The notes below the pieces were generated by a model that was not told the DNA's origin, searched no databases, and saw only the letters and a program-made list of their open reading frames with translations. DNA of 64,000 nucleotides from Liquorilactobacillus uvarum DSM 19971 (GTDB lineage: Bacteria > Bacillota > Bacilli > Lactobacillales > Lactobacillaceae), in the NCBI RefSeq assembly GCF_001434935.1, contig NZ_AZEG01000003.1:1-64000 (forward strand), given 5' to 3'. The position numbers and the translations under genes were made by a program. Below, in pieces: positions 10,365 to 18,745 of this stretch; the stretch's first letter is position 1, and every line of letters begins with the position of its first letter.

Positions 10365-11960
10365 ATGAAAAATAAATTACTTTCTGGTGCTTTTTGGATG
10401 TCGTTCGGAAGTATTTTCTCCCGTGTTCTGGGTATTGTATACTTAATTCCATGGTTGATAATGTTTGGAAAGGATCAAAACCAAGCACAAGCTGTTTTTA
10501 ATTCGGCATATACGCCATACTCGTTGTTCTTAGCGCTGGGGACTGCGGGATTTCCGACTGCTATTGCACGCCAAGTTGCTTCTTATAACTCGCAGAATAA
10601 ATTTCGCAATAGTGTTAGAATTTTTAAATATGGTTTTCTTTTTATGATGATGACTGGGATTTTTTGCGGAGGGTTGCTATATTTTGCAGCACCATCTATT
10701 GCTGCACATAGCTCGGTTGTCTCAAAAGATGCTGCTACCACAGCCATTTATTATTTAGTACCAACAATGATTATTTTACCGCCGATGAGTTTTATTCGAG
10801 GCTTTTTTCAGGGTAATCAGGATATGAAACCTTTTGGTGTTTCACAATTGTGGGAACAATTTGTGCGTGTTCTTTTTATTCTTAGTGCTACTTTTGTTGT
10901 ACTTGAGGTATTTCACAAAAGTTACATCGTAGCTGTCAATTATAGTACATTCGCTACGTTTGTTGGTACAATTGCAAGTTATATTTATTTATTAAATTAT
11001 GCACGGACTAAATTACCTGAGTATCGAATGCTTTATCACGACAGTCAACCTGTCGAACAACAAAATATTTTAAGGCTTTTTCAAAATATTGTTTCAGAAG
11101 CTTTACCATTTGTTCTTATTGGTTCGGGAATAACGATTACTCAATTTTTCGATCAAGTCACATTCAAGAACATTGTAACGAACCTACTGGGGGCAACTGT
11201 TCAACAGGCTGAACTGATGTATACGTACTTTGCGGCTAACCCGAATAAAATAACGACTGTGGTTGTTTCGTTGACAATTGCTATTTCAGAAACGACATTA
11301 CCACTACTAGCGCATTATTATGACCGGAAAGATAGAAAAAAGGTCAGTGAAGTTATAGGTCAAAATATAGATTTGATGTTTATGCTTCTTCTGCCAGCAG
11401 TGACATTACTTCTAACTTTGTCGTGGGAGATCAATGGAATATTCTTTCAGTTCGATGACTATGCAGCGAGATTATTAGCAACAGCACTAGTTTCAAGTAT
11501 AAGCCTGGCAATCTTTACAGATTTTTTCACAATAATACAGGCTATGGGGAAACATCATTTGGCTGTTCGTTATTTAATCGTAGGATTGATTTTAAAATTA
11601 GTGTTGCAGATACCTTGTGTTTCTTTGTGGGGAGCTTTTGGAGCAATTATAAGTACAATGATTGCTTTCTTGGCTATAAGTTTATTGGCTTTCCGAAGAA
11701 TAAGCGAAGATAATTTAATACCTGGACAGTTGAAAAATGTCAAAAAGATTATTTTTATGAATGTTTTGTTAGGTGTATGTACTTTCTTGGTTCAATATGC
11801 AATAAGTTCACTATATGTGCCGCATAGTAAGATAATTGCTTTCATGTATGCATTTATTTTTGCACTTCTGTTTGGTATTGTTTATATCCTGATACTTGAT
11901 AAAACAAAACTTTCGCGAACAATATTTGGCAAAGCCTTTATTTTGAAAAAAAAGCACTAG
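10365..11960 (+). CDS. MOP-superfamily flippase, polysaccharide/lipid II type (YtgP-like)
   Basis: This is a 531-residue polytopic membrane protein, with an N-terminus of the type LSGAFWMSFGSIFSRVLGIVYLIPW typical of the PST/SpoVB-like branch of the MOP exporter superfamily. Length and N-terminal pattern fit YtgP-type proteins, some of which act as lipid II flippases in streptococci. A role in moving undecaprenyl-linked cell-wall precursors is inferred from family. It stands alone between the pur operon and a terminator at 11982-12014. Substrate is unknown. Confidence 0.8.
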   Translation: MKNKLLSGAFWMSFGSIFSRVLGIVYLIPWLIMFGKDQNQAQAVFNSAYTPYSLFLALGTAGFPTAIARQVASYNSQNKFRNSVRIFKYGFLFMMMTGIFCGGLLYFAAPSIAAHSSVVSKDAATTAIYYLVPTMIILPPMSFIRGFFQGNQDMKPFGVSQLWEQFVRVLFILSATFVVLEVFHKSYIVAVNYSTFATFVGTIASYIYLLNYARTKLPEYRMLYHDSQPVEQQNILRLFQNIVSEALPFVLIGSGITITQFFDQVTFKNIVTNLLGATVQQAELMYTYFAANPNKITTVVVSLTIAISETTLPLLAHYYDRKDRKKVSEVIGQNIDLMFMLLLPAVTLLLTLSWEINGIFFQFDDYAARLLATALVSSISLAIFTDFFTIIQAMGKHHLAVRYLIVGLILKLVLQIPCVSLWGAFGAIISTMIAFLAISLLAFRRISEDNLIPGQLKNVKKIIFMNVLLGVCTFLVQYAISSLYVPHSKIIAFMYAFIFALLFGIVYILILDKTKLSRTIFGKAFILKKKH

Positions 11961-11981
11961 TTGATATTTTTTAATATGATT

Positions 11982-12014
11982 AAAGCTGGAGGAATTCTAT
12001 CACTCCAGTTTTTT
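11982..12014 (+). terminator. Terminator after the flippase gene
   Basis: AAAGCTGGAG and CTCCAGTTTTTT form a stem with an 11-base loop followed by a run of six Ts, 21 bases past the flippase stop. This is a standard factor-independent terminator. Confidence 0.8.
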
Positions 12015-12157
12015 GTGTAAGTATGATTCTTAAGTTATTTTTCGGGAAGAAAAAGGCTTGCAATTGCTTTATTTTGAGTGTACCTTTGTCTTTATAATAA
12101 AAAATGCTCATCGTTCTTATTATAAAATGAAATGAGCTCATTTAAGGAGAATTCTCA

Positions 12158-13054
12158 ATGTCTACATTTGCTTATGAAGTATTCAGTGAGGTAGCAAAAC
12201 AAAAAACCTTTTTTGCCGCTGCAACGCAACTCAATGTTACACCTTCAGCGATTAGCCATTCAATTGCAGGTCTAGAAAAGGATCTTGGCTTTTCTCTTTT
12301 TATTCGCAGTCGCACAGGTGTTAGGCTGACTCCTGATGGTCAAAAAGTATTGCCGATTATACAAGGAATTTTAAATTCGGAGGCGAAGCTTGCTGAAGAA
12401 GCTGCAAGAATCAATGGCTTAAACGAAGGACGAATTAGAATAGGAGCATTCAGCAGTGTTTGTATTAATTGGTTACCAGATATTATCCGTCGTTTTAAGA
12501 AGAGGTATCCCAAAATTGAACTGTCAGTTACACAAGGAAATTTTAATGAAGTAGCAGAGCAAGTCAGATTGGGGACACTAGACATCGGCTTCAGTGCTCT
12601 TCCAATCAAAGAAAAACTGGAGGTGATCCCACTTCATAAAGATCCAATATATTGTATAGCTCCAGAAAAGTTTAAACCACAAGAAGGGAAAATAGTAACA
12701 CGCAGCGATATTAAAGAAAAAAGTTTTATCCTGCAGCAAATTGATTATGACCGTGATACCAAGAGAGCATTGGATGCATACGATGTTTCAGTTAATTCAA
12801 TTCATTATAGTATTGATGATGCTTCCATTATTGCGATGGTTGAAAGCGGACTAGGGTTAGGAATTCTACCGGAATTGGCTTTGCAGAAATTATCTGGGAA
12901 TGTTAATCATTATCCATTCAAAGAAAATTTTTATCGGACTATTTGCCTTATCTCACATTCGGAGGCACAACAAACACCTTCAACACGTGCGTTTTTAAAA
13001 GTTGTTCAAACATATCTATTAGAGCGATATGGAAATGAAGATCATTTTTTTTAG
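12158..13054 (+). CDS. LysR-family transcriptional regulator
   Basis: This 298-residue regulator has an N-terminal winged helix-turn-helix (about 1-60; FFAAATQLNVTPSAISHSI and the wing LFIRSRTGVRLT). A periplasmic-binding-like effector domain begins near 88. The ligand cannot be read from the sequence. LysR proteins often control a neighbouring gene. The MATE transporter downstream is in the same orientation rather than divergent, so a link to it is only a guess. The ribosome-binding site AAGGAG is well spaced. Confidence 0.9.
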   Translation: MSTFAYEVFSEVAKQKTFFAAATQLNVTPSAISHSIAGLEKDLGFSLFIRSRTGVRLTPDGQKVLPIIQGILNSEAKLAEEAARINGLNEGRIRIGAFSSVCINWLPDIIRRFKKRYPKIELSVTQGNFNEVAEQVRLGTLDIGFSALPIKEKLEVIPLHKDPIYCIAPEKFKPQEGKIVTRSDIKEKSFILQQIDYDRDTKRALDAYDVSVNSIHYSIDDASIIAMVESGLGLGILPELALQKLSGNVNHYPFKENFYRTICLISHSEAQQTPSTRAFLKVVQTYLLERYGNEDHFF

Positions 13055-13277
13055 AAAATAACTAAACTTTACGATAAAAATGTGAATTTTTTTAAATAGG
13101 TTTTAAAAAAGTTAGTTTTAAGGATAAGTATTACATTTTCTTTTCAATCAGAAAAATTGCGAGCATATACTATCGTTATATAAATAATTGTGCTATTATG
13201 TAAAAACGTGATTTCCAGAGCTTATAGTAAGATGTTTATGCGAGTAAGATCTGTTTAATTTAACAAGGAGGCAAAAG

Positions 13278-14684
13278 GTGAAGGAATTAACTGAAGGAAG
13301 TCCAATAAAACTTATTTTGATGTTTACCATTCCGCTGCTGGTTGGAAATTTGTTTCAGCAATTGTATAGTATTTCAGATACTTTGATTGTCGGACAAACT
13401 CTTGGAGTTAACGAACTCGCAGCAGTTGGTGCGACTGGAAGTATTCAATTTCTGATTATTGGATTTGCACAAGGCTTGACAACTGGTTTATCAATAATGA
13501 CGGCACAATATTTTGGAGCACATGATTATCAGAAGGTCAGAGTGAGCTTTGCAGCAAGTATCATTATTTGTATTGGTGCAACTTTGATTTTAACTTTTTT
13601 GAGTTTGTTTTTTATCGGTGATATCTTAAATTTGATGCAGACACCAGCGGCAATCAAGCAAGATGCTCAACTGTTTATCTCAATCATTTTTGCTGGTATT
13701 TTTTCATCGATGGCTTTTAATTTGTTAGCCAATATCATTCGAGCCCTTGGGGATAGTCGAACACCGCTTTATTTTTTAATAGTTGCTGCAGTAGTTAATA
13801 TCATACTTGAATTAATTTTTATTTTAATTTTTAAAATGGGAGTTGAAGGAGCTGGATTTGCTACTGTAATTGCGCAGGTTTTTTCGGTTGCATTGTGTGT
13901 CGTTTACATTATAAAGAAGATGCCTCTATTGCAAGTACGAAAAAGTGATTTTAAAAAAGTTACGAGCTTAGAAATACGGCGTCATTTATATGTTGGATTG
14001 CCAATGGCTTTTCAAACCTCAATTATTGCAATTGGTTCAATAATGATCCAGGCTGCTCTCAACAGTTTGGGGACAACAGCTGTTGCTGCTACGACGGCAG
14101 CCAGCAAGATTGATCAGGTTGCAATTCAACCAATGATGTCTTTTGGAATTGCAATGGCAACGTTCACTGCCCAAAATTTTGGAGCCCACAAATATGATCG
14201 AATACTAAAAGGTGTTAAACAAAGTCTTTTGGTTTCAGGTGCTTTTAGTGTTGTTGCGGGATTATTGGTCATTTCTTTTGGCAGAGATTTAGTAGTATTA
14301 TTCGTTGGAAAATCAGCAGAAGAAGTTTTGAATTTAGCGCAGCTTTATTTCAATGTCAATGGTTCATTTTATTTAATGCTCGCAACCCTATTTATTTTGC
14401 GTTACACCTTACAAGGACTTGGAGAAAGTGTTATTCCAACTCTAGCAGGTGTTGTAGAGTTGTTAATGCGTTGTCTGGCCGCATTACTGTTAGCAACTTC
14501 TGTCGGCTACGTTGGAACATGTTTTGCAAATCCTTTGGCATGGTTTGGATCTTGTCTTGTGCTGATTGTTTCCTATGTAAAAGCAATGAGGATGCTGAAA
14601 CAAAAGCAAGGGAACATCAAGATTGAACAGCCAGAAATGGGGACTCAGCAAATTGAGAGCCAACAGGTTGAAGTGCATCAGTAG
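13278..14684 (+). CDS. MATE-family multidrug/metabolite exporter
   Basis: The 468-residue, about 12-helix membrane protein shows the MATE start pattern (GSPIKLILMFTIPLLVGNLFQ and YSISDTLIVGQTLG). It has two pseudo-symmetric halves joined by a loop near 215-225. These proteins export cationic drugs or metabolites using Na+ or H+ gradients; the substrate here is unknown. The start is GTG at 13278, with AAGGAGG 6 bases upstream. The C-terminal 25 residues are polar and Gln/Glu-rich, past the membrane domain. The 223-base gap upstream shows no clear conserved element. Confidence 0.9.
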   Translation: MKELTEGSPIKLILMFTIPLLVGNLFQQLYSISDTLIVGQTLGVNELAAVGATGSIQFLIIGFAQGLTTGLSIMTAQYFGAHDYQKVRVSFAASIIICIGATLILTFLSLFFIGDILNLMQTPAAIKQDAQLFISIIFAGIFSSMAFNLLANIIRALGDSRTPLYFLIVAAVVNIILELIFILIFKMGVEGAGFATVIAQVFSVALCVVYIIKKMPLLQVRKSDFKKVTSLEIRRHLYVGLPMAFQTSIIAIGSIMIQAALNSLGTTAVAATTAASKIDQVAIQPMMSFGIAMATFTAQNFGAHKYDRILKGVKQSLLVSGAFSVVAGLLVISFGRDLVVLFVGKSAEEVLNLAQLYFNVNGSFYLMLATLFILRYTLQGLGESVIPTLAGVVELLMRCLAALLLATSVGYVGTCFANPLAWFGSCLVLIVSYVKAMRMLKQKQGNIKIEQPEMGTQQIESQQVEVHQ

Positions 14685-14802
14685 AGGAAATAGGAAATAA
14701 TAGAAAGAATTGTTACTATAATTGTTAGTATTAAGTAAAAAAGTTGCGACTCTGTTTTATATTTGATATTATGCTTAAGATGTATGGAATGAAGGTGAGT
14801 CA

Positions 14803-15009
14803 ATGGAAGCAAAGTTTGAAATCGGTGAAAAAGTAAAATGCAAAAAATTTGGTGCATTAAATCACGATTTTGTTGGATCAATTGAAAAATTTTATGAAAA
14901 TTCTGCAATGGTTTCAATAATTGAGCATGATGATTCTGATGAATTAGCAGTCAGTGATTTTCACAAGAGAGCAATTGTCCGTTTAAAAAGCATGAAAAAG
15001 ATTTCTTAA
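14803..15009 (+). CDS. Small DUF2187-like (YkvS-type) protein
   Basis: A 68-residue acidic/basic soluble protein begins MEAKFEIGEKVKCKKFG, with a VGSIEKFYENSAMVSI segment. The GEKV..GxIEKxYENSAxV pattern resembles DUF2187 proteins, small KOW/SH3-like beta proteins of unknown function found in Firmicutes. It has its own AAGGTGAG ribosome-binding site and precedes the tRNA-Gly gene by 50 bases. The function is not known. Confidence 0.7.
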   Translation: MEAKFEIGEKVKCKKFGALNHDFVGSIEKFYENSAMVSIIEHDDSDELAVSDFHKRAIVRLKSMKKIS

Positions 15010-15058
15010 AATTGAAGCTGACACATCTGTAGTTTTGTGATATACTACTTTGTGTTGT

Positions 15059-15129
15059 GCGGGTGTAGTTTAGTGGTAAAATCCCAGCTTCCCAAGCTGA
15101 TGTCGCGAGTTCGATTCTCGTCACCCGCT
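15059..15129 (+). tRNA. tRNA-Gly (anticodon CCC)
   Basis: The sequence folds as a 71-base cloverleaf. It has a 7-bp acceptor (GCGGGTG/CACCCGC), a D-arm with AGTGGT, an anticodon loop TTCCCAA giving CCC, a T-loop TTCGATT and discriminator T; CCA is not encoded. The first anticodon-stem pair is a C-A mismatch (CCAGC/GCTGA) and the T-stem closes with a G-T pair. It is followed at once by a terminator. Confidence 0.93.
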
Positions 15130-15141
15130 TTGCAAAAACTT

Positions 15142-15167
15142 ACGTCCTATGAAGGACGTTTTTTTTA
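15142..15167 (+). terminator. Terminator after tRNA-Gly
   Basis: ACGTCCT-ATGA-AGGACGT followed by eight Ts lies 12 bases beyond the tRNA. It is a compact, strong intrinsic terminator. Confidence 0.92.
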
Positions 15168-15212
15168 TCTCGGTACTAGGAATTAGGTTTTTTTTTTGGT
15201 ACAATTAGGCAG

Positions 15213-15411
15213 AGTTTGTGAGGAAAGAGTAGTAAGTTATGTAAATATTTTTAAGCGAACCTGGGGTGGTGTAAGCTAGGTAATTGAAATAACTGAATCG
15301 CACTTTCTGAATTGTCTAATTAAATAATTGAGTGGATTGTTGATCAATTAGAGTGGTACCGCGGGAAAATTTCTCGTCTCTTACATTTTATTTAGTGTAG
15401 GGGTTTTTTTA
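15213..15411 (+). promoter_or_regulatory. T-box riboswitch controlling argS
   Basis: The leader shows the canonical stem I apex (AGCGAACCTGGGGTGGTG, 15254-15271), the T-box AGAGTGGTACCGCGGG at 15350-15365 and a terminator stem CTCTTACA/TGTAGGGG (15378-15403) with seven Ts. The probable specifier is CGC (15299-15301), an arginine codon, which agrees with argS downstream. Uncharged tRNA-Arg would stabilise the antiterminator and switch argS on. Ends of the element are approximate. Confidence 0.9.
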
Positions 15412-15433
15412 TTGTCAAAACAAGGAGGAAATT

Positions 15434-17134
15434 ATGAATTATAAAGCGATTGTTGTCGATGCATTATATGCTGCGTTGGAAGGTCAAATGGAAAGAAATA
15501 CGATTAATAGTGCAATTGAAAAACCTAAAAGTTTAGCATTGGGTGATTTTGCTTTTCCTGCATTTTCCTTAGCACGAGTATTCAAAAAGGCTCCTCAGAT
15601 TATTGCAAGTGAGGTCACTGCTAAAGTTGATCAAAAAAAATTTGAAAAAGTTCAGGCTGTTGGACCATATATTAATTTTTTCCTAGATAAAAAAGCTTAT
15701 AGTGATGATGTTTTGCATCAGATTCTTATCGAGGGTTTGAATTATGGTAATCAAAATTTAGGAGATAATGGAAATGTACCGATTGATATGTCTTCACCTA
15801 ATATTGCTAAACCAATTTCAATGGGACATTTACGCTCAACAGTAATCGGAAATTCAATGGCAAAAATTTTAGCAAAAACAAATTATCATCCTATTAAGAT
15901 AAATCATCTAGGTGATTGGGGAACTCAATTTGGCAAATTAATCGAAGCATATAAGCTTTGGGGAAGCGAAGAAGAAGTTAAAGCAGACCCGATCAATAAA
16001 CTCCTTGAATATTACGTACGTTTTCATAAAGAGGATGTTGAGCATCCAGAACTTGATGATGAAGCACGCGCATGGTTTAAAAAGCTTGAAGATGGTGATC
16101 CTGAAGCAATTAGCTTGTGGAAATGGTTCCGCTCCGAATCGTTAAAATCCTTCATGAAGATTTATAACAAGTTAGGTGTTGAATTTGATTCGTTTAATGG
16201 TGAAGCCTTTTATAATGATAAAATGGATGAAGTTGTTTCATTGCTTGAACAAAAGAATCTGCTTCAAGAAAGTAGAGGTGCCCAAATTGTTGATTTGAGC
16301 GAGTATAATCTGAATCCTGCATTGATTAAGAAAACTGATGGTGCTACATTGTATATCACACGTGATTTGGCAGCAGCAATTTATCGGAAACGGACCTACA
16401 ATTTCGTTCAGTCTCTTTACGTGGTTGGTAATGAACAAACCAATCATTTTAAACAACTTAAAGCTGTTTTGAAGGAATTAGGCGAGGATTGGTCAGACGA
16501 TATTCATCACATTCCATTTGGTTTAATAACACAAGGGGGTAAAAAACTTTCGACCCGTGCGGGACGTGTTATTCTCTTAGATGAAGTATTGGATGATGCA
16601 GTGTCACTTGCCGAAAAACAAATTGAAGAAAAAAACCCAGACTTAAAGAATAAAGAAAAAGTTGCCAAACAGGTTGGTGTAGGAGCCGTAATTTTTCATG
16701 ATTTAAAAAATGAGCGTATGAATAATTTCGACTTTAATTTGGATGAGGTAGTCCGTTTTGAAGGTGAGACGGGACCATATGTGCAATACACGCATGCTCG
16801 TGCAATGAGCATCTTGCGCAAGGCTAAAGACAAAGATTTGAGTGGAAATAAGATGGAAAAATACCAACTGAATGATGTGGAGTCATGGGAGGTATTACGT
16901 TTGCTTGGTTCATTTTCAATGATTATCAAACGTGCAGTTGAGGAATACGAACCTTCTGTAGTTGCAAAATACGCCTTGCATTTAGCGAAGTCATTTAATA
17001 AATATTATGCACATACCAAGATTTTGGAAGATGACGAGCAATTAACGGCTAGATTAGCACTTGCAAAAAGTGTAGCTGTAGTGCTACAGGAATCTTTGCG
17101 TCTTTTAGGGGTTCAAGCACCTGAAGAGATGTAA
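15434..17134 (+). CDS. argS: Arginyl-tRNA synthetase
   Basis: This class I synthetase charges tRNA-Arg. The 566-residue length fits Gram-positive ArgRS. The HIGH-like motif is [16 protein letters not shown] (about 117-132), after an N-terminal Add-1 domain. The C-terminal DALR anticodon-binding domain includes [13 protein letters not shown] near 449. It lies under T-box control and carries AAGGAGG just before ATG. A terminator follows at 17225. It is next to argR and a Crp-like regulator, forming an arginine-related neighbourhood. Confidence 0.97.
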   Translation: MNYKAIVVDALYAALEGQMERNTINSAIEKPKSLALGDFAFPAFSLARVFKKAPQIIASEVTAKVDQKKFEKVQAVGPYINFFLDKKAYSDDVLHQILIEGLNYGNQNLGDNGNVPIDMSSPNIAKPISMGHLRSTVIGNSMAKILAKTNYHPIKINHLGDWGTQFGKLIEAYKLWGSEEEVKADPINKLLEYYVRFHKEDVEHPELDDEARAWFKKLEDGDPEAISLWKWFRSESLKSFMKIYNKLGVEFDSFNGEAFYNDKMDEVVSLLEQKNLLQESRGAQIVDLSEYNLNPALIKKTDGATLYITRDLAAAIYRKRTYNFVQSLYVVGNEQTNHFKQLKAVLKELGEDWSDDIHHIPFGLITQGGKKLSTRAGRVILLDEVLDDAVSLAEKQIEEKNPDLKNKEKVAKQVGVGAVIFHDLKNERMNNFDFNLDEVVRFEGETGPYVQYTHARAMSILRKAKDKDLSGNKMEKYQLNDVESWEVLRLLGSFSMIIKRAVEEYEPSVVAKYALHLAKSFNKYYAHTKILEDDEQLTARLALAKSVAVVLQESLRLLGVQAPEEM

Positions 17135-17224
17135 TTTGTTTATCGACTAAATATGTTGAACAAGACTTTCAAAGTAAAAAATAGTATTTTACTTAGACTT
17201 GTTGATTCGCATAATACAAGATTA

Positions 17225-17265
17225 AAAAAAGGATGAGTCAAAAATTTTTTGACTCATCCTTTTTT
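17225..17265. terminator. Bidirectional terminator after argS
   Basis: A long perfect inverted repeat, GGATGAGTCA to TGACTCATCC, is extended by A and T runs on both sides (17225-17265). It can terminate in both directions and separates argS from the Crp-like gene. Confidence 0.92.
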
Positions 17266-17399
17266 AGATGTCAAAATAATTAGCTAAAACATTCACAAAA
17301 AATGCTTTCTAATATAATTAACATATTGTAAAATATATATGTAAGGTAATTTAGTTTTATTTGTTTTAAAAATTAGCAAATGCGATGGAGAATAATCAG

Positions 17400-18110
17400 A
17401 TGAAGAAAACACAGCAAGCGTTGATGAAAGGAAAATTAGAACAGCTGAAAATCTATTCATTGCTGGATGAGCAGTCAGCGGACGAGTTTTTGTCTATTAG
17501 TACTTTTCAGGAATTTAGTTATAAAAGTAATATGGGATATAGACCGGGAGATTCTTCCAAAATCTATCTGATAGTAAAGGGAATTGTCAGTGTGAAGTTA
17601 AGCAGCGAAAATGGAAGAAATATTCGGTGTTTTTTGTTAGGGAAAAACGATTTCTTTCCGATTGTTATGTTTACGGAAAATAATAAACAGAATGTTTTAT
17701 TTGAAATAAATACGTGTTCATGTGTTGAAGTGCTGGTGATACCTGTTAAAGAAATAAAAAAGTTAACTAAAAACAATAAAAAATTTCACAAATTATATAT
17801 GCAGATGAGAGAAGAATTAATTGAGGAACGCACGAAGCACGCAATTGATGTGTCCGCACCTCAAATGAGTGAGAGAGTTATTGAAGAATTATTTTTTATC
17901 GGTGAAAAATTTGGAGAGACTTGTTCTGAAGGAATAAAAATAAGCAACCACTGGATAACAAGAGAAATACTAGGTTATGTGGTGGGAACAACATCTAAAA
18001 CTATAAATACAACTTTTTCAAAATTAGAAAAGGATTCAATGATTAAGTTATCGCGACATGTATGGATTTTAAAAAAGAATTTTTTTGAAAAGTATAAGGA
18101 CTTGGGTTAA
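17400..18110 (+). CDS. Crp/Fnr-family transcriptional regulator
   Basis: A 236-residue protein with an N-terminal cyclic-nucleotide-type beta-roll (about 20-130) and a C-terminal helix-turn-helix with ITREILGYVVGTTSKTINT. The GE..R.A phosphate-cassette of cAMP-binding members and the Fnr cysteine cluster are not apparent, so the ligand is unknown. Crp/Fnr proteins near arginine genes in lactic acid bacteria include ArcR, the arginine deiminase regulator; that role is a guess from position between argS and argR. ATG 17400 is chosen because GGAG sits 9 bases upstream; an ATG at 17385 has no such site. Confidence 0.8.
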   Translation: MKKTQQALMKGKLEQLKIYSLLDEQSADEFLSISTFQEFSYKSNMGYRPGDSSKIYLIVKGIVSVKLSSENGRNIRCFLLGKNDFFPIVMFTENNKQNVLFEINTCSCVEVLVIPVKEIKKLTKNNKKFHKLYMQMREELIEERTKHAIDVSAPQMSERVIEELFFIGEKFGETCSEGIKISNHWITREILGYVVGTTSKTINTTFSKLEKDSMIKLSRHVWILKKNFFEKYKDLG

Positions 18111-18175
18111 TGGCTCGTTTAAAATGAAGAGTTTTGATATAATAGCTCTAAACCAGTAATGAAGAAAGGTGCATT

Positions 18176-18646
18176 ATGAAAAAAGAGGAAAGACAAGCAA
18201 AAATAGCTCAGATAATCAACCAAAACGAAATTGCAACGCAAGATGAATTAATGAAAGCTCTGTCAAATAGTGGCATTAAATCAACACAAGCAACCATTTC
18301 ACGTGATATTCGTGAAATGAGAATAGTTAAAGAACAAGGTGTAGGCGGACAACTGCACTATGCAATTTTTAAGGGTAACCGTCAATCAGAAGAAGAAAAA
18401 CTTTTTGAAAATATTCATGAGATGGTAACTGATATTACACAAGTGGAATTTATAAATGTAATTCATACCTCACCTCGCAATGCTAATGTGCTAACAGCGA
18501 TCATTGATGATCTGAAACTTAAAGAAGTTGTGGGAACAATGGCAGGATATGACACGATTATAATAATCAGTAAATCCAAAGATGATGCTCAAATGATTGA
18601 AAAATTATTTATGAAGTATATAGATAAAAATAATGTGGAGAGCTAA
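18176..18646 (+). CDS. argR: Arginine repressor ArgR/AhrC
   Basis: This 156-residue protein has the ArgR layout. An N-terminal winged helix (QDELMKALSNSGIKSTQATISRDI region, 22-45) binds ARG boxes, and a C-terminal domain with GTMAGYDTIIII (about 119-130) forms the arginine-binding hexamer. It represses arginine synthesis and can activate catabolism; the targets are not in this window. It starts at ATG after GAAAGGTG. Some lactobacilli carry two ArgR paralogues, so its exact target set is unclear. Confidence 0.95.
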   Translation: MKKEERQAKIAQIINQNEIATQDELMKALSNSGIKSTQATISRDIREMRIVKEQGVGGQLHYAIFKGNRQSEEEKLFENIHEMVTDITQVEFINVIHTSPRNANVLTAIIDDLKLKEVVGTMAGYDTIIIISKSKDDAQMIEKLFMKYIDKNNVES

Positions 18647-18745
18647 CCTTTTAATTATACATTAAAGTTATCCGTTTCAATTTGATAAACTAAACAGTAT
18701 GATAGAATGTAATAAATAATCCACGAAGAGGTTGAACATAAAATT

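Noticed and set aside
12061-12140. LysR operator or divergent promoter next to the LysR gene
   Set aside because: The flanking genes are co-directional and I found no clear T-N11-A dyad, so no operator was called.
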